This document shows positions 1-11,905 of a stretch of DNA of 64,000 nt, one piece after another (the stretch's first letter is position 1; the number at the start of each line of letters is the position of its first letter). The notes under the pieces were generated by a model. That model did no database searches and was not told the origin of the DNA. It saw only the letters and a list, made by a program, of their open reading frames with translations. This DNA is from Chrysemys picta bellii (Eukaryota; Chordata; Testudines; Emydidae), in assembly GCF_011386835.1 (NCBI RefSeq), contig NC_088791.1, forward strand, positions 24,588,998 to 24,652,997, in the 5' to 3' direction. The translations under genes and the position numbers were made by a program.

Positions 1-3000
1 TTGATTCATTCCATAGAAGCAAAGTAATTTGGTTCTTGAGGTCATGAGGAACATTACAGAAATGTTGCTAACTCACTTCCCCACTGAAAATCAACCTGGC
101 AGTGCATGTATTTAGCTTTCTGGCCCCAGGATACCCTCTGAGCTTTATGCAGTTTAGTTGTACATGCCTCGAACTTTAAAGGTGAACTGAACGATTTCCC
201 TGCCAAGACCTTGACTTCAGGGTTCTGCAATTTCTCTGCTACAATTGCCAACTGGGTAACAACACAGAGCTGTGAACAAAACCCAGGCTGAGGCAGGTAA
301 GTAGAAGAGGAAATGATTAGTAACTATTTTGTAATTAAATATATTGTCTTTAGTGCATTTTTAGGCTACATCATCACTGGTTTTGGATCTTAAACTATTT
401 CCTTTGTGTGTGTTTTTTACAACACATTTTGTTCACCTGCTAGAAATTGTATTTCAATTTTCTGACTGTGTGTGGCTGTTTTATTGCCTCTCCCTTGATT
501 AACATAGTCATAGTATTTGCTTTTCAGTGATTCCAAAGAATGTACATCTATACTGGGGAGTAAGAGAGAGAGAGAGAGTTTCATTGTTTGCATAGGTTTA
601 ATAAACGTAGGTTTTATTCCATACAACAGAAAAAAGTATTTGTTCAATCGGAAATATTTACTGCAGAGGAGTGTGACTTTGAATCCTTGTTGGGATTCCT
701 TTTTGTAACACTTTTTGCTTAGATACAATCCATGTTGAAATACACAACAAATTTGTACTATGGCCACCAAGAAAGAACTGTGAAGCTGGTCATCAGCACT
801 TCTTCATTTTCGGTGAAATATCAGTAGCCCCCGTCCTACAAGGATCTGTGCATGTGTTTTAACTTTATGTACAATGAGCAACATCGTTGAAATAAATGGG
901 GCTACTGACAATAAGCAAAGTTAAGCATATGTGTAAGTCTTCCCAAAGTGAGGACCTCAGTTCCTATTGTGATGCCTGAGAGAGAGCCCATATCAATTAG
1001 CAATGTAGAAACAGGATTTTCCATAGGGACCAGACTGAATCCGTACAGAGTAATCTGTCTCTGACTTCCTAGGAAGGATACCACCATAATGCACATCTTC
1101 AAAGGTATAATTGGCATATGTGAGGAGTTGAATACTCTTTTGATCCCTCTGTGTAATCAATTTACACCTTCTAGCGTACAATTTGGTGACGCATTGTAGC
1201 TTGCATAACCACAAAGGTTATCAACAACCATTAAAATCATCCAGTCCTTTTATAATAGCAAGCTCAGTTTCTGTTTCTAATGTACAGTGGTCATTTCACA
1301 GGTGGATGGTAGCAGCCACTATAGTTAAGGTTTATGTCCAACCTCCATTTTTAACCCCTCTGCCCAGCAGAAACAATTACTCAACTTTCCCAGTCAAATT
1401 GCTTTAGGATATGAAATTTTCCATTCCTGGTCCCTGCTGAAAAAGTGTTTGTTTGTTTGTTGGGGGGGGGGAGGTTGCATGAAATTGGTACCGTCAGTTG
1501 AGCATTATTTAGTGTAAAAATGTGTATTTTCCCCTGATACACTGGTAAGAAATTTCACACTCTTTATAACCCAAGAAAAACGAAAGCTGTAAACATTAGA
1601 CTTGGCTTGTTCTGCAGAGCTCATTAAAACTTAAATTAGCTAAATTTGATGAAAATCGATGTAGTAGTTTTAAATTGAGCAATTTCTGAAGGATTCCATC
1701 TGCTTCTATTGAACACATTTTACGGACAAATTTGTTAAGGATGTCTACTGCGTGGGAGAAGCTTGCAGACCTTATAAACGTCTGGTTCAAGGAACTACTT
1801 ACCATGTCAGTTAAGGACTGCTCAGTACTTTTGAAAAAGGGTGGTTTGTTTCCTCCTGTGGGAAATTCACTGATATTGCTTTAAAGTACATTGAATAATG
1901 AAAACAAAAATGAAAGTTCCCCTTCTGTTGATCTTTCCCTTAAATATTATTATGAAGGAGGAATACAGCTTTCCAGTGTTCCAGAGTTGTGCAGCAGTCA
2001 TCATCAAAGTTTCTGGGCACAATCAGGGAGATAAACTTCAGTGAGCTATACCATTTCCAGCTACTTTGAAACCCATGAAAGCAAAATTTTGTGTTTGCCA
2101 AATACAAACAAATAAAAATCAGTAAATGAGGTTCCCTGCTTTTTCCAAGAATTTTTTGGATTTCAAGAGTGGTCTGCTATCCTGTGAACCTGGCTTGTGA
2201 AATATTTAAAAGGTTCCAGAATAAATGTGGGGTCTCGCAAAGCATCACAACTTCATGAAGTTGCATTGTGGTATTATGATTCGACAAAGCAGGATGACAC
2301 TGTGCTACGAGGATAAAACTTGCTTCAGAACATGCCGTGATGTTGTCATTGCTCCACTGTGTATTCATTTGGATGTGTCTTAACCCTTCCAAATCATCGT
2401 CATGACACAGCCAGCCTTTCTAAAACTAAACGCCCATCCTAACACATGGCCACACACCCCCCTGGTGTCTCCTATCTCCTTAGTTGGCCAATTGCATCTC
2501 ATTCAATCAAAGTAAAAAAGGGTGGGGGGAATAGAGTATTTGATAGCCAAGGTTATATATAGGCTCTTCCTATTGTTTAAATGCTACCACTTTGTGTAAG
2601 GCCCCTGGCCTCCTTTAGCCTTAGCTTTTAGGATCTTTGGATTGGTTTGATTTACTGTTAAGTCACCCAGAGGTTGCAAACTTAAGGATGCATTTACAGA
2701 TAAATGTAATGCAAGCAGATCTTTCCAGTCCCCGCTGCTATCTTACAATTGTATTTCTAGAACAGTGAGAATGATGGTTCTACGAATCATTGTTCTAGGC
2801 TGCAGGCAGCTTTGCCTTATGATTCCACGGTGATGCTGGTTAGGCAGTTCTGAGATTTTGTGTAGTTTTTCTTGTAGTTTCTTCTCAGGGTCATGTCTGA
2901 CTAGATTCAGCTCATACGTTCCCTAAGCAAAGAAGTGAGTGCAGGTTAATAAGAAGTGCCATGAACATAACCTGAGGAAATGCCTAATGCAAGACGGTAA

Positions 3001-4047
3001 AATCACAGTGCCCTCAGAAACAAAGCAATTTGAGTGTTTCTTGTTATAAAAGTCAAGTAACCATTGTTCAGAAACGGTAACCTTTCTGATTCCTGGAAGA
3101 AACGTGTGAATAGAATAATAACGGTAGGATTAAAAACCTACGGAGAAATAGAGTTAGTACTAGGGGAGATAGGCAGCATAACTAGTAGAGAACAATGTAG
3201 GTAGTTAGATGCCAATTATATGCATGATGTATATTGGATAATATATTAAATGCATTAAATATTTTTCTACCTATTAGCCGGGCAGAAAAAACAGCTGGAG
3301 GGTACCAGAGTAGAGGGTAAGTTCAAGCTAGCACATGGCTTTCTTGGCTAGTGAAAAACAGTGAAAAGTGGCTGGGACTTCTATTGGCAATGATTGTCAG
3401 CACCTCCCTCAGTGTTGGCAATCTGCTAATGATGCTGAGACAGACTATAGTCTGGTCCTTGCTCAAGAAAAGATCACTCACCACTAGTGATCCTGCCAAC
3501 TCCCCCCAGCCTCCAATATTGCAACATCACTTTGCCTCCTACAACTCCTAGAACCTTTCTCATATGGTTTTGGCTTTAGTTACACTGATGGGTGATCTTC
3601 TAAGGGCTAAGGACATAGGTTGATTTATCAGCAATATTCAACACTATTGAGAGGAGGTGTTATTAATCTGCCTAAAGATCTAGTAGGCAGAATTGTATTA
3701 AGCTGACTCTGTGTCTTACTTTCAAATAGATCCTGGGGTATGGGGAGAGCAATTGATTCTTCTGATTGACAGCCCTCGCTTTCAGTTCCCCATGTGACTC
3801 AGTCCTATTACTTTGCTGTGTCTCTTGGCTTTGTCCATGTGGTTTGCTACCTAGCAGCTTGACCCAAAGAGAGGATATAGGACCTACCACTACTGTTAGC
3901 TGAGGGAGATTTCCGTTTCCTCAAGTGGTGCAGACCTGTCATTTTGGAACTTGGAGAAGCAGGGTTCCATATCTGACTATCAGGAATGTATGATTTGTAT
4001 ATTGCAACACATGGATTTATTATGATCACTCTTGTTTAACAAATAAA
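1..4047. other. Unassigned non-coding DNA
   Basis: I see no recognisable gene or repeat family in this stretch. It is AT-rich, has stops in all frames at short spacing, and its longest open frames have no recognisable protein motif. Small features are a GA run near 567-580 and a GTTT run followed by a G tract near 1447-1472. A decayed repeat too old to recognise by eye may be present. Confidence 0.5.
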
Positions 4048-4424
4048 CAGTAGATTCTAGTTATTAGCAATACTGATATTAACTTTTGCTTAATAGCAAC
4101 ATTTTACTGGGATCCGATCCCGTCCCATAGACTTTAATGTTGTGGGATTTGGATATTGACAACAGGCATGCCTCTTACTAACAATGTTTTTTGGAAGAAA
4201 GGCGTTGGCCACAGGCAGGTTTTTGGGGCTGCATCCAGGGAAGGAAGCACTGGGGCTGCATGGTGCCTCTCCCTGTGCTTTCTGGGCTGCATCCTGCCCT
4301 GGCACTGGGGCCCGGGCTCTGCATATGCCAGCCCTAAGAACCTGCCTTCCGCTTATTGGCAACTTCCAGATAATGGTAACTTTTTGCTGGGAAATGTGAG
4401 GTTTCTAAAAAGAGGAATCCACTG
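4048..4424. mobile_element. Possible Tigger/mariner-like MITE
   Basis: The left end reads CAGTAGATTC and the right end is the reverse complement of CAGTGGATTC, a 9/10 match, with TA directly after the right end. CAGT starts and TA targets are typical of the Tc1/mariner (Tigger) superfamily. The interior is about 377 bp, has a GC-rich middle and no transposase frame. The left flank is AA rather than TA, so the target duplication is not clean. The call rests on the termini only. Confidence 0.35.
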
Positions 4425-6477
4425 TATATAAGATCCTCCTTTGTATCAGTTAGAATCACAGCCATCATCTTTGATTGTTTTCTCTCCCACTCCCTCTTTA
4501 CCCCCCTCATATCCCAGCTACGATCCAATCTTTCCACTTCTTCCTGAACAACATAGAATGGGAAGGCTAGATTGTGTCTTCACATTTAAAACGTATGTCC
4601 GTGCCCTGGTCATCTCTCATCTTCATTGCCCTAATCTCTTCCTTTTTGTCCTCATTGATTCCTGTATTGCTCCACTAGAGTCTATCCAAAACACAGCTTC
4701 TAAAGTGATCATCCTCGGCCGCTGTCAAACACACCAGGTCACTCCTTTCTTAGAATGCTTCCATGGAGCAGGGGAGGCTGCTTCTGATCTGGTATTCTCT
4801 CTGCCAGCTCTGGCTGGCTGTTCTAATTTAATCTGGCAGGCTTCGGGACTTTCCTGGGTCAAAGGCACCCTACAATTCCTCAAACCCTGTCCCGCACTCT
4901 AGATCATGGGGAATTCAGGAAATCATGGGATTTAGGGGCAGCCAAGCCTGCCAGACTTTTCAACTTCAAGGGACATTTATTTCAGGAAAGGCAGGAGACT
5001 TGATGTGTGCTGGGGAGCGAGAGGGTACTTAGCCATATTCCTTAAAAACTAAAAATAGGTTTGGTTTGAAATTAGAATCAAACGTCAGATTACTTTGGAT
5101 ATTCTGAACCAACTTGTCTACCCCTGTCAGCACTGGGATGCTATGCTGTGTTAAGCAGATTTTAGGTGTATGTGACTGTAATGCCTCCATATCTTCAGAA
5201 GAGGTTATGATTTATAGTTTGCCACCATGATTTATAATCAGCACATCTTTGAGACCCTTCCAGAACCTCTCTTCCACTGGGCTTGCATTCATTAGCATGA
5301 CTGATAAGAAATTTATACACATATGCCTTGTATTTTAGATGTGAGTTATGCTTTTTACTTTGTTACCTTTCTGAGTACCAATGGGTTCTTTAATAACTTG
5401 GATAGCAGGAGACAAACATTGCATGCTTGCTGGTGTGATCACTTTTCCTCCATGACTTTGTCTGATAGATATGAATTTCACACTAGAGGTCCAGTGCCTC
5501 ATTTTAGCCTGTATGTGAATAGCTTAAAGTGGATAGAAATCTGATGGGAAGAGTGAGAGGGTACTAAAAGATTTCACATAGTTCCTGTTGCCAGAGAGAC
5601 TGTTTCCTTGCCATCTGGGCATGTTCAGAGAAGGTAGATCTATTAGAGACTTGGCACAAATCTTGCTTGCTTTGAGCAGAAAAAACAAACAATAAAAATG
5701 GCTTATTGTAGGATAACTAATGTAACATTAAAATATTAAAGGAAACTCTTAGATTAGGGGTAGGGGAGGGGAGGGGTGTCTCTAAGGAGTAAGAAAGAAA
5801 GGAACTGACTGGAATTTCCTCACATTTCTGTGTTCCTCTTACTTTGTCTCTCCTTTTCTTTTTGCTTGTCTTCTGTCCATAGAGAGGAATGCATTTAAAT
5901 CTGCTCTATTTCTCTGAGATATGCCTCGGGAGTGCTAATATTTAGGGATCCCTCTTTTTTTCCCTTTCAGTGTGGGGGACATTTATTTTAAAGAGTCTCT
6001 TCAACAGTGTGTCTTCTTGCCTGGGGTTGGCATCCATAAGCTTTATCTATTCTCCTCTACTTTTAAACACCCTGCTCTAATCACCTCAAAGTCTATATTT
6101 GTTACAGAGAAACCTGCCATGTTTTTTTTTTTCTATTCAAAGGTGGGTTTTTAGGGACTTAATTCTGGCCCTCTTTAGGATACTCCCCAAAATGAACCTG
6201 ACATTTTCATTCAGCATAGGCAGACCATGAGCCTCTCTGCTGGTTGTTGTGATGTATAGTGGCCATGGGCAAACTGGAGTTGTACATTACAATGAGGCCC
6301 AATCTTGCTGTCCTCTTTTCCCACACTCTGAATGTCCCTCTGTTACTCAGCATTATACTCTTCAGTGGGTGATCTGCAGCAACCAGCCTTCAGGCTGAAT
6401 GGCAAGAGTTAAAGTAAGGGGAAGCCAGGGAGCTACAGCTCTTCTTCCTCTGGTAAAAGCAGAAGGAGAGCAAGTGT
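4425..6477. other. Unassigned non-coding DNA
   Basis: No gene or clear mobile element recognised. A frame near 4441-4902 on the plus strand is open for about 150 codons but shows no domain I recognise and is pyrimidine-rich, which favours chance openness. A short G4A-type purine tract lies near 5756-5777. Confidence 0.45.
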
Positions 6478-8360
6478 AGCAACTTACATTTATCTTTGCT
6501 GAATTTCATTTTGTTGTCTATAGCCCAGTTCTCCAATTTATCAAGATCCCTCTGAATTTTAATTCTGTCTTCCAAAGTGTTGGCTTTGTGACATCTGTAG
6601 ATTTGATCAGTATGCTCTCTATTCCTACATCCAGGCTATTAATAAAGATGTTAAACAACACGGGACTCAGAACAGATCCCTGTGGAACCCCACTTGAGAC
6701 CTCCTTCCAATCTGACATCTCTCCATTAACAGTTACCCTTTTGTTTGCAGTTGTTTAACCAATTTTGTATCCCCTTAATGGCAGTTCCACAAAGCCTACA
6801 TTTCTCCAGCTTACCTATCAGAATGTCATGTGGGACTGTGCCAAAAGCCTTGCTGAAGTCGAGGTATATTATGTCCACTGTACTCCCCCCATCCACCAAA
6901 CCAGTTACCCTGTCAAAGAAGGAAGTCAAGCTGATTTGGCATGATTTGTTCTTTGTAAATCCATGCTGACTGCTAGTATTACCCCTTTATTCTCCAGATA
7001 TTCACAGGTATTCAAAAATTGAATGTTTAGCCATTTTCCCATCTTCCGGGACCTCTCCTGTCATCCATTAGTTTGCAAATATTATTGCCAGTGACTCTGA
7101 GATTTTTTCAGCTAATTCCTTCAGTACCCTTGGGATAGACCCTACTGATCTGAATTCATTCAGAGTGGTCAGAAGATCTCTGACATGTTCTTTACTTATC
7201 CCAATCTTTATTCCTTCCCCTTTATTGTCTATGATAACTTCACTAGTCATCTGGTCACATGTTATTTTTTGTGAGAAGACCGACACAAAGTAGGCATTGA
7301 GCAGCTCTGCTTTCCAATCTGTTCTCCACTGAACCACAGACCCACACCATCCTTGATCTTTCCTTTTTGGCTTACATATTTGAGGAACCGATTCTTGTTG
7401 TCTGTAACATTCCTTGCCAGCTGTAACTCATTCTTTGCCTTGGCTTTCCTGATTTTGTGCCTACATGCTCACACTATTCCCATATATACTTCCTTGATGA
7501 CATGCCCCTCCTTCCATTTTCTGTATGTATCCCTTTTGGTTTTTAGATAGCTAAAAATCTCTTTGTGCAGCCACATTGGCCTCCAGTGGCTCTTCTTATC
7601 TTTCCTCTGCATTGGAATAACTTGATTGAGCTTCCAGTATTACATCGTTTAGGAACTGCAGCCACCTTTGACTCCTTTTCTTCCTAATTGGTCTTTCCAT
7701 GTAACCTTACCTACTATTTCTCAGAATTGGTTGAACTCTGCCTTTCTGAAGTACAATGTCCTTGTTTTGCTTTTCTCATGTCCTCCTTTCCATAGGATCT
7801 TGATTTCTATCAGTACATGATCACTTCCTCCTAAGTTTCCGAACACTTCATGTTCACAGCTAATTTATCCCTGTTAATCAAAACCAGATCCAAAATATAT
7901 TACCCATTAGTTGTTTTCTCGACTTTCTGAATTAGAAAGTTGTCCCCTAAACATGCTAGGAATTTGCAAGACATATTATGTAATAGTCTTCCAACATATA
8001 TCAGAGAAGTTAAAATGCCCCATTAATACTAGCCCATGTGTTACCTGCTTGTAGAATGACTCATCCACTTCCTCGTCCTGATTTGGTGGTCTGTAATAGA
8101 CCTCAACATAATATTGCTATTGTTCTTTTCCCTTTTTATCCTCACTCAGAGACTCTCGGTAGGTCTGTCGCTCATTTCCTCTTGGACCTCGGAGCAAGTC
8201 TTGATGTACAGCACAATGTCACCTCCTCCTTTTCCCCCATACCTATCCTTTCAGAACAAGCTATAGCGCTCGAAGCTGGTACTCCAGTCATGGGAGTTGT
8301 CCCACAAAGTCTCTGCAATGCCAATTAAGTCATAATTTTTTTCAGATACCATGTAAGACA
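6478..8360 (-). mobile_element. CR1 LINE, inverted endonuclease-RT part
   Basis: Minus-strand relic of CR1 ORF2, read from right to left. Near 8340-8260 it encodes [17 protein letters not shown], the apurinic-like endonuclease catalytic Glu motif; near 7830-7790 comes the SDH motif (GGSDHVLIEI) that closes this domain; near 7610-7490 the linker (HWRPMWLHKEIFSYLKTKRD); near 6929-6830 RT motif A (IIYLDFSKAFGTVPHDIL); near 6710-6640 the [20 protein letters not shown] motif B region. It stops at about 6478, just after KCKLLHL. The motif C Asp pair is lost: the region reads KSTDVTK where FADDTK is usual. Several frameshifts and stops make it non-functional. Its right end abuts a plus-strand CR1 3' part; the two probably come from one insertion (see findings). 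Confidence 0.85.
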
Positions 8361-8920
8361 CGGGAAGTAATTGTCCTGCTCTGCTCAGCAGTGGTGAGGC
8401 TTCACCTGGCGTACTGTGTTCATTTCTGGGTGCCACGCTTTAGGAAAGATGAGGACAAATTGGAGAGAGTCCAGAGGAGAAAATGAGAAAAGGTTTAGAA
8501 AACCTGACCTATGAGGAAAGGTTAAAAAAAATTGGGCATGTTTAGTCTTGACAAAAGAAGACTGAGAGGGGACTTGATAACAGTCTTCAAATATGTTAAG
8601 GGCTGTTATAAAGAGGATTATGATCAATTGTTTTCCATGTCCACTGAAGATAGGACAAGAAGTAATGAGCTTAATCTGCAGCAAGGAAGATTTATGTTAG
8701 ATATTAGGAGAAACTTTCTAACTGTAAGGGTAGTTAAGCTCTGGAATAGACTTCCAAGGGAGGTTGTGGAATCCCCATCATTGAAGGTCTTTAGGAACAG
8801 GTTGGACAAACCCTTGTCAGCGATGATCCATGTTTGTTTGGGGCCTTACTCAGTACAGGGGTCTGGAATTGACTTCTCAAGGTCCTATCCAGCTGTACAT
8901 TTGTATGAATCTATAGCTCA
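8361..8920 (+). mobile_element. CR1 LINE 3' part (ORF2 C-terminus and 3' end)
   Basis: Plus-strand CR1 tail. It opens with a decayed [16 protein letters not shown] (usual form [14 protein letters not shown]), then gives a clean frame from 8532 with [40 protein letters not shown] and [18 protein letters not shown], the conserved C-terminal domain of CR1 ORF2. The frame runs past the usual end of ORF2 into the former 3' UTR, where the GGTCCTATCCAGC and GAATCTATAG remnants of the CR1 3' end lie near 8880-8918. 5'-truncated, old and inactive. Confidence 0.85.
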
Positions 8921-9553
8921 CTGATGAGCAATATGAAGCTATCTATGTGCAACACTTTCACCCTGGTTTGGACTATGAATAGTCCAGGTCTCCACACACA
9001 AACAAGTTGGCTCCACTGACCAGTCAACAAAATTTGTATCAGTCATTTATTGTGTGAATGGTTGCAGCCTGTTTGGATTAGGCAGAGGTTTCCCCCGTTT
9101 GTCCAAAGCAAATGTTTTGCCTCTGAGTCTGAGCTCAGTTACACCAATGTAAATCTAATGAGGTCAGGGAAGTTGCTCTTGATTTATATTTGTGTAATTA
9201 GGGTCAGAATCTTGCCTGAAAGCTCTTATTCTCATATATGTTTCTCTAGTAGGGAAGGATGCTGCGTTACTTGAAGTGAAAACAATCTTCTGTAGTTATG
9301 ATTTTGGGAGGATTTTTTTTAATGTGTTGCATATATTGAGCTCCTACTACCAGAAAGATTTTGCTATTTTAAGACCTCTGTCTACAGATGAAAGAGTAAT
9401 ATATCCTTTTTTGTTTTAATCAATTGATTATTGAAACAGGTTTGTGTAAGCTAGGATAATGCAGGCCTTCTCTACTTTTTCCTCCCCTTGGAGAGGGTCA
9501 ATCACAAAAACCACACAGAGGAAAAGAACTCATTTAAACTATGGGGCTTCAGA
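8921..9553. other. Unassigned non-coding DNA
   Basis: No gene or repeat recognised by eye in this stretch. Confidence 0.4.
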
Positions 9554-9833
9554 CACTGGCTATGTCTGCACTAGTACTTCTGTCAGTAAAACTTTTGTGG
9601 GTTGGGATGTTAAAAAACACGCCCCTGAGCAACATAAGTTACACCAACAAAAGTGCTGTTGTGGACAGCGCTATGTTGGTGGGAGATGCTCTCCTGCTGA
9701 CACAGCTACTGCTGCTTGTTAGGGGTGATTTAATTATGCCTACAGGAGAGCTCTCTCCCATCAGCATAGAGTGGCTACACAAGAGACCTTAGAGCGGTGC
9801 AGCTGCAGTGGTACAGTGTAGACAGAGCCACTG
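9554..9833. mobile_element. hAT-like MITE
   Basis: Terminal inverted repeats: CACTGGCTATGTCTGCACT at the left and, reverse-complemented, CAGTGGCTCTGTCTACACT at the right (16 of 19 identical). CA...TG ends and about 280 bp length with no transposase frame fit a non-autonomous hAT element. A clean 8-bp target duplication is not visible; GCTTCAG on the left and GCTTCCAG shortly after the right end could be a decayed one. The open frames in it (about 85 codons in two frames) are chance. Confidence 0.6.
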
Positions 9834-10470
9834 TAAACTGGCTTCCAGTTACCATTAATGATCAGCAATTTTACTGAAAGAGTTTTTTTTCTAGAATGAA
9901 CAAAGTAAGTTTCAAAGGTTTACTAAAGCTTTAGTAAAGAGTGAAGTAATTCCATTTGGTGAAGCATATTGTGTGCTGAGCTATTTTGATAATCTTGCCC
10001 TTACTGCCAAGTTATGCAGTAATCCTTATGTTGGGGATCACTTGCTTTCATGAGCAGGCTAGCTCTTAGTGTCGTGTATACCGGATAAGGGAATACAACA
10101 GGCACAAGGCACAAGTTAAGGTTTATTGTAAATATTCAGGTTGCCATCAAGCAAATTGTATCAATTGTTTATTTTTCATCACTTTTATCGCAGTTGGTGA
10201 CTTTTCTTGAATGCTTCAATTATTAATCTAACATGAGATATTATTAACTACATTTTGGGTACTACGCTAGCCTCATGAATGGTATATCTCACTCCTTCAA
10301 CATAAAAGCACCAGCTCTGTAAATCTCTACAATATCTTCTAGACTGTGCCCATCAACCATTTTTTCCATCCTATACTCCATGGCTGTTGCTATGTCTCAT
10401 GTTGTTTGTCCATCTAATTTAGGATTGATTTTACAAACTTGACCAATTGGTTCTGCTTTCAACCATGCCT
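9834..10470. other. Unassigned non-coding DNA
   Basis: No gene or repeat recognised by eye. Confidence 0.4.
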
Positions 10471-11310
10471 GTCACAGGGTGGATGGTCCCTGCAAATAAA
10501 GTTTCCCTGTGCCATTAGAGGGTGTTCCAATTTGGTCAACTAAGGGGGCAGGGCAGACCTGGAACTGTAAAGAGACCCTTGGGGAAAAAAACAGTGAAGG
10601 AGAGGTCTGGTGAGTTAGTGCTGCCAGAGTCATGAGGTCAAGGTCTGGAAAAAGCTGCAGAAAGCTCTTGCAGCTTCTCCCTGGAAAGAGGGAGGAATTA
10701 CCAGGAAACCAAGAGAGGAGCTAGCATGCTGATTTTCAAGAGCCAAAGCCAGTGCTGGGAGGCTGAAGAGCTGAGGGCCTGGAAGCCAGTGGAGGGGCTA
10801 GCAAGCTGTCACTCTTGAACTAGAGAGACACTGCCGGAGATGTCTGGAGGGGGCTGAAGGCTGAGAGTAGCAGAGGGAGATGTCTACTGGCTCTCAGAGC
10901 TGGAGAGTTGAAGACAGGGGGCCAGAGACAGCTGAAGACTAGAGAGCCAGGGTGTGGTGAGGGATGCCAGGGCTGCATGGAAGAGCCTGGGAAGCTAGGG
11001 GTGTGGGGAAGGATGCCAGAGCTGTGCTGAGGAGCCAGGAGGCCCGGGGAAGGGATGTCAGGGCTCTACTTGATGTGCTGCCTGGACTATGGTTGTGGGA
11101 TTTGGTGTTGGGACTTGTTCTCTTACAGGTTATATGGATGGGACTTTTGTAATAAATTAATCGCACAAGGTCCAGCTGTACTCAGAAAGACTGTTTGGAC
11201 TATTTCTGGGGACTCTGGAGGAGGAAAACTGAAGCAGGTGCACATGTCATGCTGTGATCTGCTGCAAGAGGGTGCTCCAAGCAGGGTTGCCTTATGACTG
11301 TTCCACTGAT
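10471..11310. repeat. Purine/GC-rich interspersed repeat, unclassified
   Basis: This block stands out from its AT-rich surroundings: it is rich in G and A, has short internal near-repeats built on AGAG, CTGGAG and GCTGAAGG, and starts abruptly at TGTCACAGGGTGG. Similar composition recurs at 25.4-26.0 kb and 54.3-54.9 kb. These could be parts of LTR elements or large non-autonomous DNA transposons; I could not find a matching right terminus or target duplication. A 75-80 codon frame on either strand has no recognisable motif. Confidence 0.35.
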
Positions 11311-11744
11311 CTCTGCAGGACTATTTGTGGCAGTTAGCATGTCCCCGCAGGTAGCATTTCCTGGATTGGGCCCTTAGATTGTAAATTGGAGTAGACGATT
11401 TAGCTTCTTGTCTGTCTTGTCATGCACCTTTAATGGAGTTATGCAGATTAATAATATAATATCCTATGCGAATTTACAGGAATATTTTTGGAATATATTA
11501 TTTCAAAGAAATTTTTACTTCTTTGAGTGTCCTCTGCATATTCCTCCTTTTATAACCACATCCTCAGTACATGCTTAGAGATTGAGGGTGGGGACATAGA
11601 GATGTGTAGGCGGTGGATTAGGACTGCTAGTAGAAGGCTGCACTGTTGAATAGCACGAGTCAGCACGTTTCCCAAGCATGTAATATGCAGAGTCCATCTC
11701 TAAGTACATCACAGGTAAGTAACCTTAATTTCAGAAATTCACTC

Positions 11745-11905
11745 CAATGAGCAATCCCAAAGTGTTTCAGCAACATTAACTAGTTACGCTTCACAACACC
11801 TGTGGGAAGTAGAGATGTTAGCTCCATTCTACAGATAGGCAAACTGAGGCACAGATTAGTTGACTTGCCCTAGACTACACAATGCATTGGTGGAGAGCCA
11901 GTCTG
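11745..11905 (+). repeat. MIR-like SINE
   Basis: The middle carries the typical amniote MIR core and 3' half: TCCATTCTACAGATAGGCA, then AACTGAGGCACAGATTAG, then ACTTGCCCTAGACTACACA. Divergence from the MIR consensus I know is substantial, as expected for an ancient element. Confidence 0.7.

Noticed and set aside
4441..4902. 153-codon plus-strand open frame as a host exon
   Set aside because: Pyrimidine-rich low-complexity sequence, no domain, no splice-site pattern that frames it convincingly.
8251..8436. Separate small protein at the CR1 junction
   Set aside because: It crosses from plus-strand CR1 antisense into the minus-strand CR1 endonuclease; only the ETLW region is meaningful.
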